Below are positions 43,701 through 52,203 of a stretch of DNA of 64,000 nt, piece after piece (the first letter of the stretch is position 1; each line of letters opens with the position of its first letter). The translations under genes were made by a program, and so were the position numbers. The stretch spans positions 172,070 through 236,069 of the forward strand of contig NZ_BMJC01000004.1 in NCBI RefSeq assembly GCF_014642875.1. The letters run 5' to 3'. Origin of the DNA: Puia dinghuensis (GTDB lineage Bacteria; Bacteroidota; Bacteroidia; Chitinophagales; Chitinophagaceae). Under the pieces are notes generated by a model that saw only the letters and a list, made by a program, of their open reading frames with translations, did no database searches and was not told the DNA's origin.

Positions 43701-44146
43701 ATCACCGGGGTGCCGACGATGCCGATGTTGGCGAGATCCTTATAGTTGTTCTGGCAGGCCCCTACCATATCCGTATTTTTCGGCGGGCGGCTGCCCGCGG
43801 GCGTAAGGTTTTTCGACCAGTAGGGCCCCGCAGCCCGGACGCTGTCGGCATCGTAGGCATAGACCGTGTTGTTACAGGTGGCCAGATAAAGCACGTTCCT
43901 TATGCCGAAGCCCGGCATGTTGACCCTATAGATCAACGGCTCGGCAAACATCTGATCATCGATGGGAAGCGTGAATAATTTTCCGAAGGCGCCGGGTTTG
44001 ACGTTTTTTGTATTCAAGGTAGTCTCCCGGTTGTTCCAGCCCGTTCTGTTACTATTGATGTGCTGGGTTGTGATGTTCACTTGAGCATGGAGCGAGAGGG
44101 TGACGGATGAGAGCAGGCTCCATAGCAATAGAATAGAGTTTCTCAT
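40730..44146 (-). CDS. large secreted T9SS protein with propeller, discoidin and FN3 domains (copy 1)
   Basis: The 1138-residue protein has a signal peptide (to about residue 21, SLHAQ). Residues 22-540 form a quinoprotein-like beta-propeller region with repeated YLATCNNTVYAYDAD- and GNLYLADVNN-type strands. Then come an F5/8 type C discoidin-like domain (about 545-675, AFDGNITTWWESQPTDAEWLYVDLG), FN3 (676-765), a jellyroll region resembling DUF1349 (773-955), an FN3-like pre-anchor region, and the type IX sorting domain (about 1060-1138, LFPNPASSYFTL... GLYFVEIRT). It is predicted to be secreted and surface-attached, binding glycans. A paralogue of the same architecture lies immediately upstream. 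Confidence 0.88.
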   Translation of the reverse strand: MRNSILLLWSLLSSVTLSLHAQVNITTQHINSNRTGWNNRETTLNTKNVKPGAFGKLFTLPIDDQMFAEPLIYRVNMPGFGIRNVLYLATCNNTVYAYDADSVRAAGPYWSKNLTPAGSRPPKNTDMVGACQNNYKDLANIGIVGTPVIDTTTNTIYLVARSVNTSGTQVFKQYLHAMDITTGNEKANSPVLITDTVAGNAYGGANTPFNPQTQNQRAGLLLLNGTVYIAWGSHCDLDPYHGWIMGYDETTLQRKIGYCTTPDGFGGGIWLSGGGLPADASGNIYATTGNGTIGVGADFTNNRNRGESMVKLADSGNTLKVVDYFAPYNANTLINNDLDFGSTEVLLIPNMNRVLAGCKDGNLYLADVNNLGQFDTAGNHNFQTIPLGSNALFHSNFGYYQGTAKEFIYTWPENTDLKAFPVNRVAGNLDVAHVVTAGYPGPIGASGATFSSSSNGSVDSTGIVWITHAYNCDANHQVCPGIVRAVNASNITQELWNSNMVPTDSIGNYAKFSSPTIANGKLYVASWSGNLVVYGLTNQPVDTCVTPNLALGMTATASSLLNGGVPASNAFDGNITTWWESQPTDAEWLYVDLGEKFNLCGVVIFWTADYGKDYDIQVSNDASTWTTIKSVRGNTGLKDYIGLQGAGRYVRMNGITRGTANGYGIYEMQVYGTSAVNCPAPANLQATNIQKNSATLTWTAVPNATQYSIQYRNVESLSWTTVTSNTNSVQVSALSCSSDYDFQVAVTCSGGLFSEYSSPAGFSTLYCSAACSTIPTRWSQLDIGSVGVAGGACYDGATFTLQGSGADIGGTADAFRFAFQTLTGNDQFVGRVVTQDNTNADNKVGIMIRLTSDPGSPNAFIGITSASGAFFQTRSTQGGNTSSTSASGTHIAPYWVKLIKSGANYSGFISPDGLTWTQVGATANLGFGAGGSATLAGLAITSHDNTVLSTATMDNFTQADPLPVTLVNFTGAVTGQSVLLRWTTAQEQNSDRFEVERSIDGAHYTTLTTVQAAGNSTIERQYSAEDATPVEGVDYYRLRLVDLDGKFTYSPVVLIHYGRQTAPLLFPNPASSYFTLIAGAQPITEVRVYDLTGRMALQLLAGNAGPTLTLPCSKLSAGLYFVEIRTAGGRYVQKLLKN

Positions 44147-44191
44147 CTGGTCGATTTAAGGTCAATAAAAAAGGGAATGTCACGGTTGGAT

Positions 44192-44254
44192 CATAGTGAC
44201 AATGGAGGCTTGGTCATAGTGACATGTGGGAGGTCTTACACGGGAGATTCGATG
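44192..44254. promoter_or_regulatory. direct repeats CATAGTGAC upstream of T9SS copy 1
   Basis: CATAGTGAC occurs at 44192-44200 and 44215-44223, 23 bases apart, followed by a conserved stretch ending at 44254 (AGGTCTTACACGGGAGATTC...). The same layout occurs upstream of copy 2 at 47879-47941. Direct repeats about two helical turns apart fit an activator such as a LytTR- or AraC-type regulator; none is encoded nearby. Confidence 0.55.
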
Positions 44255-44307
44255 AGAAGTTCAGGTTGAGAGAGAGGATATAAATATACGAAAGCTATTC
44301 CTATTAT

Positions 44308-44338
44308 ACAATAAAATGGCCGGGCGGTAGCCCGGCCA
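44308..44338 (-). terminator. intrinsic terminator of T9SS copy 2
   Basis: TGGCCGGGC (44317-44325) pairs perfectly with GCCCGGCCA (44330-44338), loop GGTA. On the minus strand it is followed by TTTTATTG. It lies 43 bases after the stop of copy 2. Confidence 0.8.
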
Positions 44339-44381
44339 GTGTCATGCTAATCCTAATCGCTTATTTCCTAATAGAATACAT

Positions 44382-47300
44382 TTATTGCTTGATGAGTTTC
44401 TGGATATATCGTCCGCCGGCAGTGCGGATCTCAACAATATATATTCCCGCCGACAACTTGCTGCACGGGAGGGTCAGCGTGGGGCCGGCCGTGCCGGTCA
44501 GCAGTTGCAAGGCCATCCTACCCGAGAGGTCATAGATCCTCACTTCGGTGATGGGTTGTGTTCCTGCCATCAGGGTAAAGTAGCTGCTTGCGGGGTTCGG
44601 GAAGAGCACGGGCGCTGTCTGCTTGCCGTAATGGACCAGCACCACAGGAGAATAAGCGAACTTGCCATCCTGGTCGACCAGCCGCAGCCGGTAGTAATTG
44701 ATCCCATCGATCGGATTGGCGTCCGTCGCGCTGTACAGGCGCTCGCTGTTGCTGTTGCCCGCCGCCAGCACGGTCGCGATGGTATTGAAGTGTGCGCCAT
44801 CGGCGCTTTTTTCCACAGCAAAATAATCGCTGCCCTGTTCCTGTGCGGTCGTCCACCGCAATAGCACGGATTGTCCCGATAGCTGGCCGGTGAAGCTGAC
44901 CAGCTGAACGGGGAGTGGCGGATCGACCTGCGAATAGTTGTCCATCGTTGCCGTCGACAACACCGAATTGTCATGACTGGTGATCGCCAGGCCCGCATAG
45001 ACATTGCTGGTACCTGCACCGAAGCCCAGGTCGGCGGTGGCCCCTACTTGAGTCCAGGTGAGCCCATCGGGGGAGATAAATCCAGAATAGTTGGTGCCGG
45101 ATTTGACCAGTTTCACCCAATAGGGAGCGGCGGGGGCGCCGGATGAAGCGGTAGAAGTGGTATTGCCGCCGAACGTGCTGCGGGTCTGGAAAAAAGCGCC
45201 GCTCGATGAAGTGATACCGACGAAGGCATTGGGGGAGTTAGCGTTCAGGGTACTCCGGACCATGATCCCCGCTTTGTTATTGGCATCGGTGGCGTCCTGG
45301 GTCACGACGCGGGCGATGAAATAATCGTTGCCTGTGAGGCTGACATAAGCGAACCGGAAGGCATCGGCCGTCCCGCCAATATCGGCGCCCGAACCCTGCA
45401 GGGTAAAGGAGGCTCCATCATAGCAGGCCTGGCCCGCCACGCCTACGCTGCCGACGTCGGTCTGTGTCCACCGGGTAGGAAGGGTGCTGCAGGAAGCCGA
45501 GCAGTAAAGCATAGAGAACCCTACGGGCGTGGAATATTCGTTGTAGAGGCCCCCGCTACAGACGACGGCCACCTGGAAATCATAGTCCGAGCTGCAGGAA
45601 AGCGCGGACACCTGCACCGAATTGGTAGTGCTGGTGACGGTTGTCCAGCCGGTGGTGGAACCATCCTTATATTGTATCGAATAGCCGGTGGCGTTGGGCA
45701 CGGCGTCCCAGGTGAGTGTAGCACTGTTCTTCTGGATATTTGTCGCCTGCAGGTTAGTGGGTGCGGGGCAATTGCCCGCGGCGGCGCCATAGACCATCAT
45801 TTCATAGATGCCATAACCGTTGGATGTCCCGCTGGTGATGCCGTTGAACCGGACATAGCGGCCCGTACCTTGTAAGCTAACGAAATTCTGGAAGGCGCTG
45901 TTGCCCCGGACGGAGGCGACGGTTGTCCAGGTGGAGGCGTCGTTGGACACCTGGATATCATAATCCTTGCCATAGTCCGTTGCCCAGTAGATGGCTACGC
46001 GGCAAAGGTTGAACGGCTGGCCAAGATCGACAGAGAGCCATTCCGAATTAGTGGGCTGGCTTTCCCAATAGTTGCCGGTTGTATTGCCGTCGAAAGCATA
46101 CCAGGCTGGTGTTCCGGTGTTGAGCACCGAAGACGATGTTGCCGTAAAATTGAGGGCGATGTCGGAAGAGACACAGGTGTCCTTCGCGTTATTGGTCAAT
46201 CCGTATACGGACAGGCTTCCGCTCCAGGAAGCGACATACAATTTTCCATTGGCGACAGTGGGAATGGACATCTTGGCATAGAGGCCGATGCTGTCGCCGG
46301 GTTCCATGTTGGAGTTCCACAGCTCCTGGGTGGCGTCATTGCCGTTCACCGCCCGGACGATGCCGGGGCATAGCTGGTGGTTAGCGTCGCAGTTATAGGA
46401 ATGGGTAATCCAGACGATGGCGGTCGAATCCACCGAGCCGTTGGAGCTGGTGCTGATATTCGCGCCATTGTTGCCGATGGGCCCCTGGATGCCGCTGGTG
46501 ACCACATGGGCGACATCGAGATTGTTATCCGTTCTGTTCACCGGAAATTGTTTCAAGGCGGTGTTCTCCGGCCAGATATAGACGTATTCTCCCGCCGTGC
46601 CGTGGTAATACCCGAAGGACGTCCGGAAGTGTGCATTGGTGCCTACGGGAATCGTCTGTGCATTGTTGTTCTGGACGCTATTCCATTGCCCCAGGTTGTT
46701 GACATCGGCGAGATAAAGGTTCCCGTCCTTGCATCCGGCCAGCACCCGGTTCAACCCGGGGATGAGCAATATTTCGCTACTGCCGAAATCGAGGTCATAT
46801 CTATTCAGAGCGTCATAATTATAGGGCGCGAAATAGTCCACTACGGAGAGGGTGTTCCCGGAAGGCGTGAGTTTGATCATGCTCTCGGCCCGGTTGCGGT
46901 TGTTGGTGGGGTCGGCCCCGACGCCGATGGTGCCATTCCCCGTCACCATGTAGATGTTGCCTGCCGCATCTGCTGCGGGGCCGTTGCCGGCGCCCCAGAT
47001 GCCGCCGCCGCTGCCATCCGGGGTGGTATTGTAGACGATCTGCTGGGAAAGGGTGGTGGTATCATACCCGACGTACCAGCCATGGTAGGGGGATAGGTCG
47101 CAGTGCGAAGCGAAGGGGATATAAACGATACCATTGAGCAGCATCAGGCTCCCCCGCTGGTTCTGGGTCATGGGATTGAACGGGACGGTGCCGTTGGAGC
47201 TGCCGTCGCCCGTGCCGGCCACCGAAGGATTGATCAGTACGGGGGCCTTCCGATCGGCGCCCGTGAGAATATCTACCGCATGCAGCCAATCTACGAACGT

Positions 47301-47816
47301 GTTATTGCCGTCGGTGGAGATGCTCCTGGCGACAAAATACATGGTGTTGGTGAGCGTGTCGATCACGGGAGTTCCAACGATGCCCATCTTGAGGATGTCG
47401 GAGTATTGGCCGTAGCACGCGCCAACGATGTCCGTATTGATCGGCGGCCGGTACCCGCTTGGGGTAAAATTCCTGCTCCAGTAGGCGCCGCCGGCGCGGA
47501 GGCTGTCGGCATCGTAAGCATAGACCGTGTTGTTCACGGTAGCCGCATAAAGGACGTTCCGCGTACCGATGCCCGGGATGTTGACCCTGACGACAAGGGG
47601 CTCGGCATACATCTCGTCGTCGAGGGCAACGGAGAATAACTTGCCGAAGGAGCCGGGTTTGACATTCTTCGTATTCAACGAATTTTCCCGGTCGTTCCAG
47701 CCAGTCCGTTGGTTGTTGATGTGGAGAGTGGAAATGTTCACCTGTGCGTGTAGGGAAAGTACGCAATGGAGCGCCAGGGCCATCAGGGCCCAGGGGCAAA
47801 ATGTAGAGAGTCTCAT
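44382..47816 (-). CDS. large secreted T9SS protein, tandem paralogue (copy 2)
   Basis: The 1144-residue protein has the same order as copy 1: signal peptide (to about 24), propeller region with YAATVNNTVYAYDAD, discoidin-like domain with AFDGNTTGNYWESQPTNSEWLSVDLG, FN3 beginning NCPAPTNLQATNIQKNSATLTW, DUF1349-like region (ISPDGLTWTQVGATADLGFG), and a T9SS sorting domain closing GRYIQKLIKQ. The two are similar throughout and nearly identical in places, so the gene arose by tandem duplication. Each has its own upstream repeats. Function unknown; probably a surface or secreted glycan-binding protein. Confidence 0.88.
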   Translation of the reverse strand: MRLSTFCPWALMALALHCVLSLHAQVNISTLHINNQRTGWNDRENSLNTKNVKPGSFGKLFSVALDDEMYAEPLVVRVNIPGIGTRNVLYAATVNNTVYAYDADSLRAGGAYWSRNFTPSGYRPPINTDIVGACYGQYSDILKMGIVGTPVIDTLTNTMYFVARSISTDGNNTFVDWLHAVDILTGADRKAPVLINPSVAGTGDGSSNGTVPFNPMTQNQRGSLMLLNGIVYIPFASHCDLSPYHGWYVGYDTTTLSQQIVYNTTPDGSGGGIWGAGNGPAADAAGNIYMVTGNGTIGVGADPTNNRNRAESMIKLTPSGNTLSVVDYFAPYNYDALNRYDLDFGSSEILLIPGLNRVLAGCKDGNLYLADVNNLGQWNSVQNNNAQTIPVGTNAHFRTSFGYYHGTAGEYVYIWPENTALKQFPVNRTDNNLDVAHVVTSGIQGPIGNNGANISTSSNGSVDSTAIVWITHSYNCDANHQLCPGIVRAVNGNDATQELWNSNMEPGDSIGLYAKMSIPTVANGKLYVASWSGSLSVYGLTNNAKDTCVSSDIALNFTATSSSVLNTGTPAWYAFDGNTTGNYWESQPTNSEWLSVDLGQPFNLCRVAIYWATDYGKDYDIQVSNDASTWTTVASVRGNSAFQNFVSLQGTGRYVRFNGITSGTSNGYGIYEMMVYGAAAGNCPAPTNLQATNIQKNSATLTWDAVPNATGYSIQYKDGSTTGWTTVTSTTNSVQVSALSCSSDYDFQVAVVCSGGLYNEYSTPVGFSMLYCSASCSTLPTRWTQTDVGSVGVAGQACYDGASFTLQGSGADIGGTADAFRFAYVSLTGNDYFIARVVTQDATDANNKAGIMVRSTLNANSPNAFVGITSSSGAFFQTRSTFGGNTTSTASSGAPAAPYWVKLVKSGTNYSGFISPDGLTWTQVGATADLGFGAGTSNVYAGLAITSHDNSVLSTATMDNYSQVDPPLPVQLVSFTGQLSGQSVLLRWTTAQEQGSDYFAVEKSADGAHFNTIATVLAAGNSNSERLYSATDANPIDGINYYRLRLVDQDGKFAYSPVVLVHYGKQTAPVLFPNPASSYFTLMAGTQPITEVRIYDLSGRMALQLLTGTAGPTLTLPCSKLSAGIYIVEIRTAGGRYIQKLIKQ

Positions 47817-47878
47817 CTGGTCGGTTTAAGGTCAGTTAGGTAAATAAGGTCAAATAATAGGTTACGTCATGGCCTGAT

Positions 47879-47941
47879 CATAGTGACATTTGGAGGCTAT
47901 AACATAGTGACATGGGGAGGTCTTACACGGGAGATTCGATG
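47879..47941. promoter_or_regulatory. direct repeats CATAGTGAC upstream of T9SS copy 2
   Basis: CATAGTGAC at 47879-47887 and 47903-47911 (24 bases apart) is followed by AGGTCTTACACGGGAGATTCGATGA, as upstream of copy 1. The 303-base gap 47817-48119 otherwise holds A+T-rich sequence for the divergent gnd promoter; I saw no other gene in it. Confidence 0.55.
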
Positions 47942-48119
47942 AAAACGCGGTTGAGCGAGAATCTACAAAAATACAAAAGGAGTTGATATAACAAAATATA
48001 AGTATAGCTATTTATTGCGGGTTTTTACCTAATCCGAGAGCTCGGTTACGGAGGCTTAACGCAGAAGGAATGTATTTCAATGATAAAATACCTAAATTTA
48101 TGGCCTCTAAAACGTGTAC

Positions 48120-49535
48120 ATGGCAAACAATTCATTCAAATTCGGCATGATAGGCCTCGGTGTTATGGGGCGTAACCTACTGCTAAACATGGCCGATCAT
48201 GGTTTTGCGGTAGTCGGCTTTGACAAGGACGCACAGAAAGGAGCAACTCTTGAATCTTCTGCATCGTCGGGTACGACGGTCAAGGGCGTGACCACCCTTG
48301 CCGAAATGGTCCAGCTTCTCGAAAAACCGAGAAAGATGATGATGCTGGTGCCTGCGGGCAAACCGGTGGACGATGTAATAAACGATCTTCTCCCGCTGCT
48401 GGAAAAAGGCGATATCGTCATTGACGGCGGCAACTCCCATTATACGGATACCCTACGCCGGGTAACATTTATGGAGGGTAAGGGCTTCCATTTCATGGGT
48501 GTCGGCATCTCTGGTGGCGAGCAGGGTGCGCGCACCGGCCCCAGCATCATGCCAGGTGGCGACCCCGAAGCTTATCCCTTTGTTCAACCCATACTGGAAG
48601 CAGTTGCTGCAAAGGTGGGTGGAGTACCCTGTGTCGCCCATTTGGGTAAAGGCGCAGCAGGACACTATGTTAAAATGGTGCACAACGGCATCGAATATGC
48701 TATTATGCAGCTGATCAGCGAGACCTACGACCTGCTGCACCGCGGCCTGGGGCTCGATAATGACGAATTACATAAAGTATACCGCAACTGGAATGACGGG
48801 GAATTACAATCCTTCCTCGTAGAGATCACCCGGGACATCTTCCTGAAAGTGGATGAGAAGACCGGCAATCGCCTGGTGGATATGATCCTCGACAAGGCCG
48901 GCGCCAAGGGTACGGGCAAATGGACCTCGCAGGACGCGATGGATCTGGGTGTTCCCATCCCCGTCATCGACATGGCCGTCTGCCTGCGGGAATTATCCGC
49001 TTATAAAGACGAGCGGATCCAGGCTGCCGCGCTCTATAAAAACCCTTCTTCCGACATCCCTGTCCCCCAAGAGGTCTTTATCCAACAGGTGCAGGATGCC
49101 CTGTTCTTCGGGGTCATCATCAGCTATGCCCAGGGCCTGGCCATGCTGCACGTTGCTTCCAAAGAGCTGGACATGCAGATCCCCATGCAGGAAGTGGTCA
49201 AGGTCTGGCGGGGCGGTTGTATCATCCGGTCGTCTCTGCTGGAAGTATTTTTTAAAGCCTTCCAAAAGAACCCTGAGCTACCCAATTTGTTATTGGAAGG
49301 TGAGATCGCCCAGCTGCTGCAAGCCAAAAAGCAGAATATGCGCAACATGATCATCCACGCCATCCACATGGGCTATCCTGTGGCCGGGCTGATGGCCGCC
49401 TTGAGCTATTTCGACGCGTATCGCAGCGAAAAGATGCCTACCAACCTTATCCAGGCGCAAAGGGACTATTTCGGCGCCCATACTTATCAGCGTATCGACG
49501 AGCCGGGTATATTTCATACGGAATGGAATAAATAG
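48120..49535 (+). CDS. gnd: 6-phosphogluconate dehydrogenase (decarboxylating)
   Basis: The 471-residue enzyme converts 6-phosphogluconate to ribulose 5-phosphate, CO2 and NADPH. GMIGLGVMGRNLLLNMADHGF is the Rossmann loop, VGISGGEQGARTGPSIMPGG (near 125) the substrate loop, and GKGAAGHYVKMVHNGIEYAIMQ carries the catalytic Lys. The KVWRGGCIIRSSLLE and GAHTYQRIDEPGIFHTEW segments close it. ATG at 48120 is preferred to an in-frame GTG at 48114. First gene of gnd-zwf-pgl. Confidence 0.96.
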   Translation: MANNSFKFGMIGLGVMGRNLLLNMADHGFAVVGFDKDAQKGATLESSASSGTTVKGVTTLAEMVQLLEKPRKMMMLVPAGKPVDDVINDLLPLLEKGDIVIDGGNSHYTDTLRRVTFMEGKGFHFMGVGISGGEQGARTGPSIMPGGDPEAYPFVQPILEAVAAKVGGVPCVAHLGKGAAGHYVKMVHNGIEYAIMQLISETYDLLHRGLGLDNDELHKVYRNWNDGELQSFLVEITRDIFLKVDEKTGNRLVDMILDKAGAKGTGKWTSQDAMDLGVPIPVIDMAVCLRELSAYKDERIQAAALYKNPSSDIPVPQEVFIQQVQDALFFGVIISYAQGLAMLHVASKELDMQIPMQEVVKVWRGGCIIRSSLLEVFFKAFQKNPELPNLLLEGEIAQLLQAKKQNMRNMIIHAIHMGYPVAGLMAALSYFDAYRSEKMPTNLIQAQRDYFGAHTYQRIDEPGIFHTEWNK

Positions 49536-49563
49536 TAATATTTTAAGATTCAACAGATAGTTT

Positions 49564-51066
49564 ATGCAAAACCATAAAATACCGCCTGCTTCCCTGATTT
49601 TCATCTTCGGGGGCAGCGGTGATCTCAACTATAGGAAACTTTCGCCCGCCTTATATAATTTATTCATCGACGAATGGATGCCCGAGAAATTCGGCATCGT
49701 GGGCATCGGCCGCAGCCCGTATAATGACGAAGATTACCGGCAACGGCTGCTCAATGGCATCCGGCAGTTTAGCCGCCGGAAAGAAGATTCCTACGGCCAT
49801 TGGGATGAATTCTCCAAGCATGTCACCTACCTCCAGATGGATGCCGAGAAAGAAGGCGATTATCAGAAGATAGCCGAAGTTGTCAAGGCAAAGGAAGCGG
49901 AGATGGGCGAACACCCCAATGTTATTTTTTATCTGTCCGTCGCGCCGCAATTGATGCCGGACATCGCCAAGAAGCTCGGCGCCCTTCAACTCTGCTCGGA
50001 AACATCCACCACTCGCATCGTCATCGAAAAACCTTTCGGTCATGACCTTAAAAGCGCCCACGAGCTGAACCAGCTGCTGATGGGCATGTTTAAGGAAGAA
50101 CAGATCTACCGCATCGATCACTACCTGGGCAAAGAGTCGGTGCAGAATATCCTTTCTCTCCGGTTTGCCAATGCGCTTTTCGAGCCTATCTGGAACCGGC
50201 ACTATATCGACTACGTACAGATCACGGCCTCCGAAACGGTAGGTGTCGAAGGCCGCGGCGGTTACTACGAGCAATCGGGAGCTTTACGCGACATGGTGCA
50301 GAACCATATCCTGCAGCTGATGTGTATGATCGCGATGGAAGCACCGGTGTCCTTCGATGCCAATGAGATTAGAAATAAGAAAGTGGACGTACTGAAAGCG
50401 ATCCGCAAGATCAGCAAGGAGGAAGTGAACCAGGTGGCCGTGCGTGGCCAGTATGGCGAAGGATGGATGAAAGGGGAGAAGGTTCCGGGCTATAAGCAGG
50501 AGAAAAGTGTGAACCCCAATTCTGCTGTCGAAACTTTTGCCGCCGTCAAATTCTATATCGACAACTGGCGCTGGCAGGATGTTCCCTTTTATGTGCGCAC
50601 CGGCAAAAGGATGAACCAGAAGTCCACGAGCATTACGATACAGTTCAAAACCGCCCCCAGCTATGCTTTTCCGCCGGAAGCGGCAGAGACGTGGCGGGCA
50701 AACCGGCTGACCATCAGCATTCAACCCGAAATGGAGGTAAAGCTCCGGTTCCAGTCAAAACGCGCCGGTCAGTCCATGACGCTCAGCCCGGTGGACATGA
50801 TCTTTAATCCGAAGGATGGAGAAAACGAGCCGGAAGCCTACGAGACCCTGTTGCTGGACGTTATGGAGGGCAATGCAACCCTGTTCATGCGTGCAGACCA
50901 GGTGGAAGCCGCCTGGAAGATCGTGATGCCTATCCTGGAAACCTGGGAAAGCCGTCCCCCGGCAGGCTTCCCCAACTATACACCCGATTCCTGGGGACCG
51001 GAGGACGCCGAAGCGCTCATCGCCAGGGACGGACACAACTGGATCACCATGCCCCCCGTCAAATAA
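49564..51066 (+). CDS. zwf: glucose-6-phosphate 1-dehydrogenase
   Basis: The 500-residue enzyme oxidises glucose 6-phosphate to 6-phosphogluconolactone. FIFGGSGDLNYRKLSPALYNL is the coenzyme loop (GGSGDL), VIEKPFGHDL follows, and RIDHYLGKESVQN (near 183) contains the catalytic His and substrate Lys. YVQITASETVGVEGRGGYYEQSGALRDMVQNH is the family block. Complete. It starts 28 bases after gnd and 6 bases before pgl, so it is one operon. Confidence 0.96.
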   Translation: MQNHKIPPASLIFIFGGSGDLNYRKLSPALYNLFIDEWMPEKFGIVGIGRSPYNDEDYRQRLLNGIRQFSRRKEDSYGHWDEFSKHVTYLQMDAEKEGDYQKIAEVVKAKEAEMGEHPNVIFYLSVAPQLMPDIAKKLGALQLCSETSTTRIVIEKPFGHDLKSAHELNQLLMGMFKEEQIYRIDHYLGKESVQNILSLRFANALFEPIWNRHYIDYVQITASETVGVEGRGGYYEQSGALRDMVQNHILQLMCMIAMEAPVSFDANEIRNKKVDVLKAIRKISKEEVNQVAVRGQYGEGWMKGEKVPGYKQEKSVNPNSAVETFAAVKFYIDNWRWQDVPFYVRTGKRMNQKSTSITIQFKTAPSYAFPPEAAETWRANRLTISIQPEMEVKLRFQSKRAGQSMTLSPVDMIFNPKDGENEPEAYETLLLDVMEGNATLFMRADQVEAAWKIVMPILETWESRPPAGFPNYTPDSWGPEDAEALIARDGHNWITMPPVK

Positions 51067-51072
51067 GGACTC

Positions 51073-51792
51073 ATGGAACTGCACGTATTCAAAGACGGCG
51101 AAACGCTTAGCAACGCCGCAGCCAAATTCATCGCCGACAGTATCACGGCGACGCTAAAGACAAAAGACCGTTATACCATCGCCCTTTCGGGCGGCAGTAC
51201 CCCTAAGCGGCTGCACCAGATCCTGGCGCAGCCGCCGTATAAGGAGCAGATCGACTGGACGAAACTACATGTCTTCTGGGGTGACGAGCGGGCCGTTCCT
51301 TTCGAGGACAGCCGCAACAATGCAAAGATGGCCTACGATACTCTGCTCAACTTTGTGCCGGTGCCGGCCGGGCAGGTACATGTTATGCGGACGGACATCC
51401 CACCCGAGCAGTCGGCCGCCGAATATGAAAAGATCCTCCACGGATATTTTGACAACACCGATACCAGCTTCGACCTGGTGCTACTTGGCATGGGTGATGA
51501 TGGGCATACGCTCTCGCTTTTCCCCGGAACACCCGTCATCCATGAAGAAAAGCTTTGGACGACGGCTTTCTGGCTCCAGGCACAGGATATGTACCGGATC
51601 ACGCTGACAAAGGTGATCGTGAACCGATCGGCCTGCGTGGCTTTCCTGACGACGGGAAGCACAAAGGCGCATGCGTTGCAGGAAGTGCTGAAAGGCGCTT
51701 ATAACCCCGATCATTATCCATCGCAGGTGATAAAGCCCGTTGGACAGCTGCATTGGTTTGTCGATGAGGCCGCAGCCGCGCAGCTAAAATAA
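51073..51792 (+). CDS. pgl: 6-phosphogluconolactonase
   Basis: The 239-residue enzyme hydrolyses 6-phosphogluconolactone, linking zwf and gnd. IALSGGSTPKRLHQIL (near 37) binds phosphate, LHVFWGDERAVPFEDSRNNAKMA (near 66) and LGMGDDGHTLSLFPGTP (near 137) are Pgl/NagB signatures. The three genes encode the complete oxidative branch of the pentose phosphate pathway and NADPH supply. The stop overlaps the convergent DUF2251 gene by 9 bases. Confidence 0.94.
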   Translation: MELHVFKDGETLSNAAAKFIADSITATLKTKDRYTIALSGGSTPKRLHQILAQPPYKEQIDWTKLHVFWGDERAVPFEDSRNNAKMAYDTLLNFVPVPAGQVHVMRTDIPPEQSAAEYEKILHGYFDNTDTSFDLVLLGMGDDGHTLSLFPGTPVIHEEKLWTTAFWLQAQDMYRITLTKVIVNRSACVAFLTTGSTKAHALQEVLKGAYNPDHYPSQVIKPVGQLHWFVDEAAAAQLK

Positions 51793-52191
51793 TTGCCGGA
51801 TCATCTCGTTGCTTAGTTTGCGGTCGCCTTGCGTCCAGAAGTCGTTGGGAGGTGGGAATTCATTGATATTATAGCCGCCATGCGCCTCGAAGTCAAATAG
51901 GGCATGGACATGATCGTCGATCACCAGCGCGACCTTTAGCCAGTCTTTGGACCAGATAATTTTAAGCTGTGCGGTGGCTGGCTCGGGGTCGTCTTCATTC
52001 GATTCATGGATATGCAAGGCGTCCAGCACCCGCAGCTCGCCGCTGGTCTTATCCTTCTCTACGGCATAGAAGAAGGCGGTTTCGCCGTCATCTTCGAAAA
52101 CGACTCCATAGGAATTTTCGGGTGAGAAACTCTCGACGAAGAGATCTTCCCCGGCGACCCAGTCTTGCTCCTGCATGAGATATCCGTTCAT
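51784..52191 (-). CDS. DUF2251 domain protein
   Basis: The 135-residue acidic protein contains EDLFVESFSPENSYGVVFEDDGETAFFYAVE near residue 15, the conserved core of DUF2251. Hydrophobic strands IIWSKDWLKVALVIDDHVHALFDFE follow. No signal peptide, so cytoplasmic. Function unknown. It lies 12 bases downstream of the amidase on the same strand and is convergent with pgl. Confidence 0.82.
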   Translation of the reverse strand: MNGYLMQEQDWVAGEDLFVESFSPENSYGVVFEDDGETAFFYAVEKDKTSGELRVLDALHIHESNEDDPEPATAQLKIIWSKDWLKVALVIDDHVHALFDFEAHGGYNINEFPPPNDFWTQGDRKLSNEMIRQLF

Positions 52192-52203
52192 CTTATGATT
52201 TTT

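Noticed and set aside
40730-47816. Polysaccharide utilisation locus around the T9SS genes
   Set aside because: No SusC/SusD pair, glycoside hydrolase or hybrid two-component sensor is present in or around the duplication.
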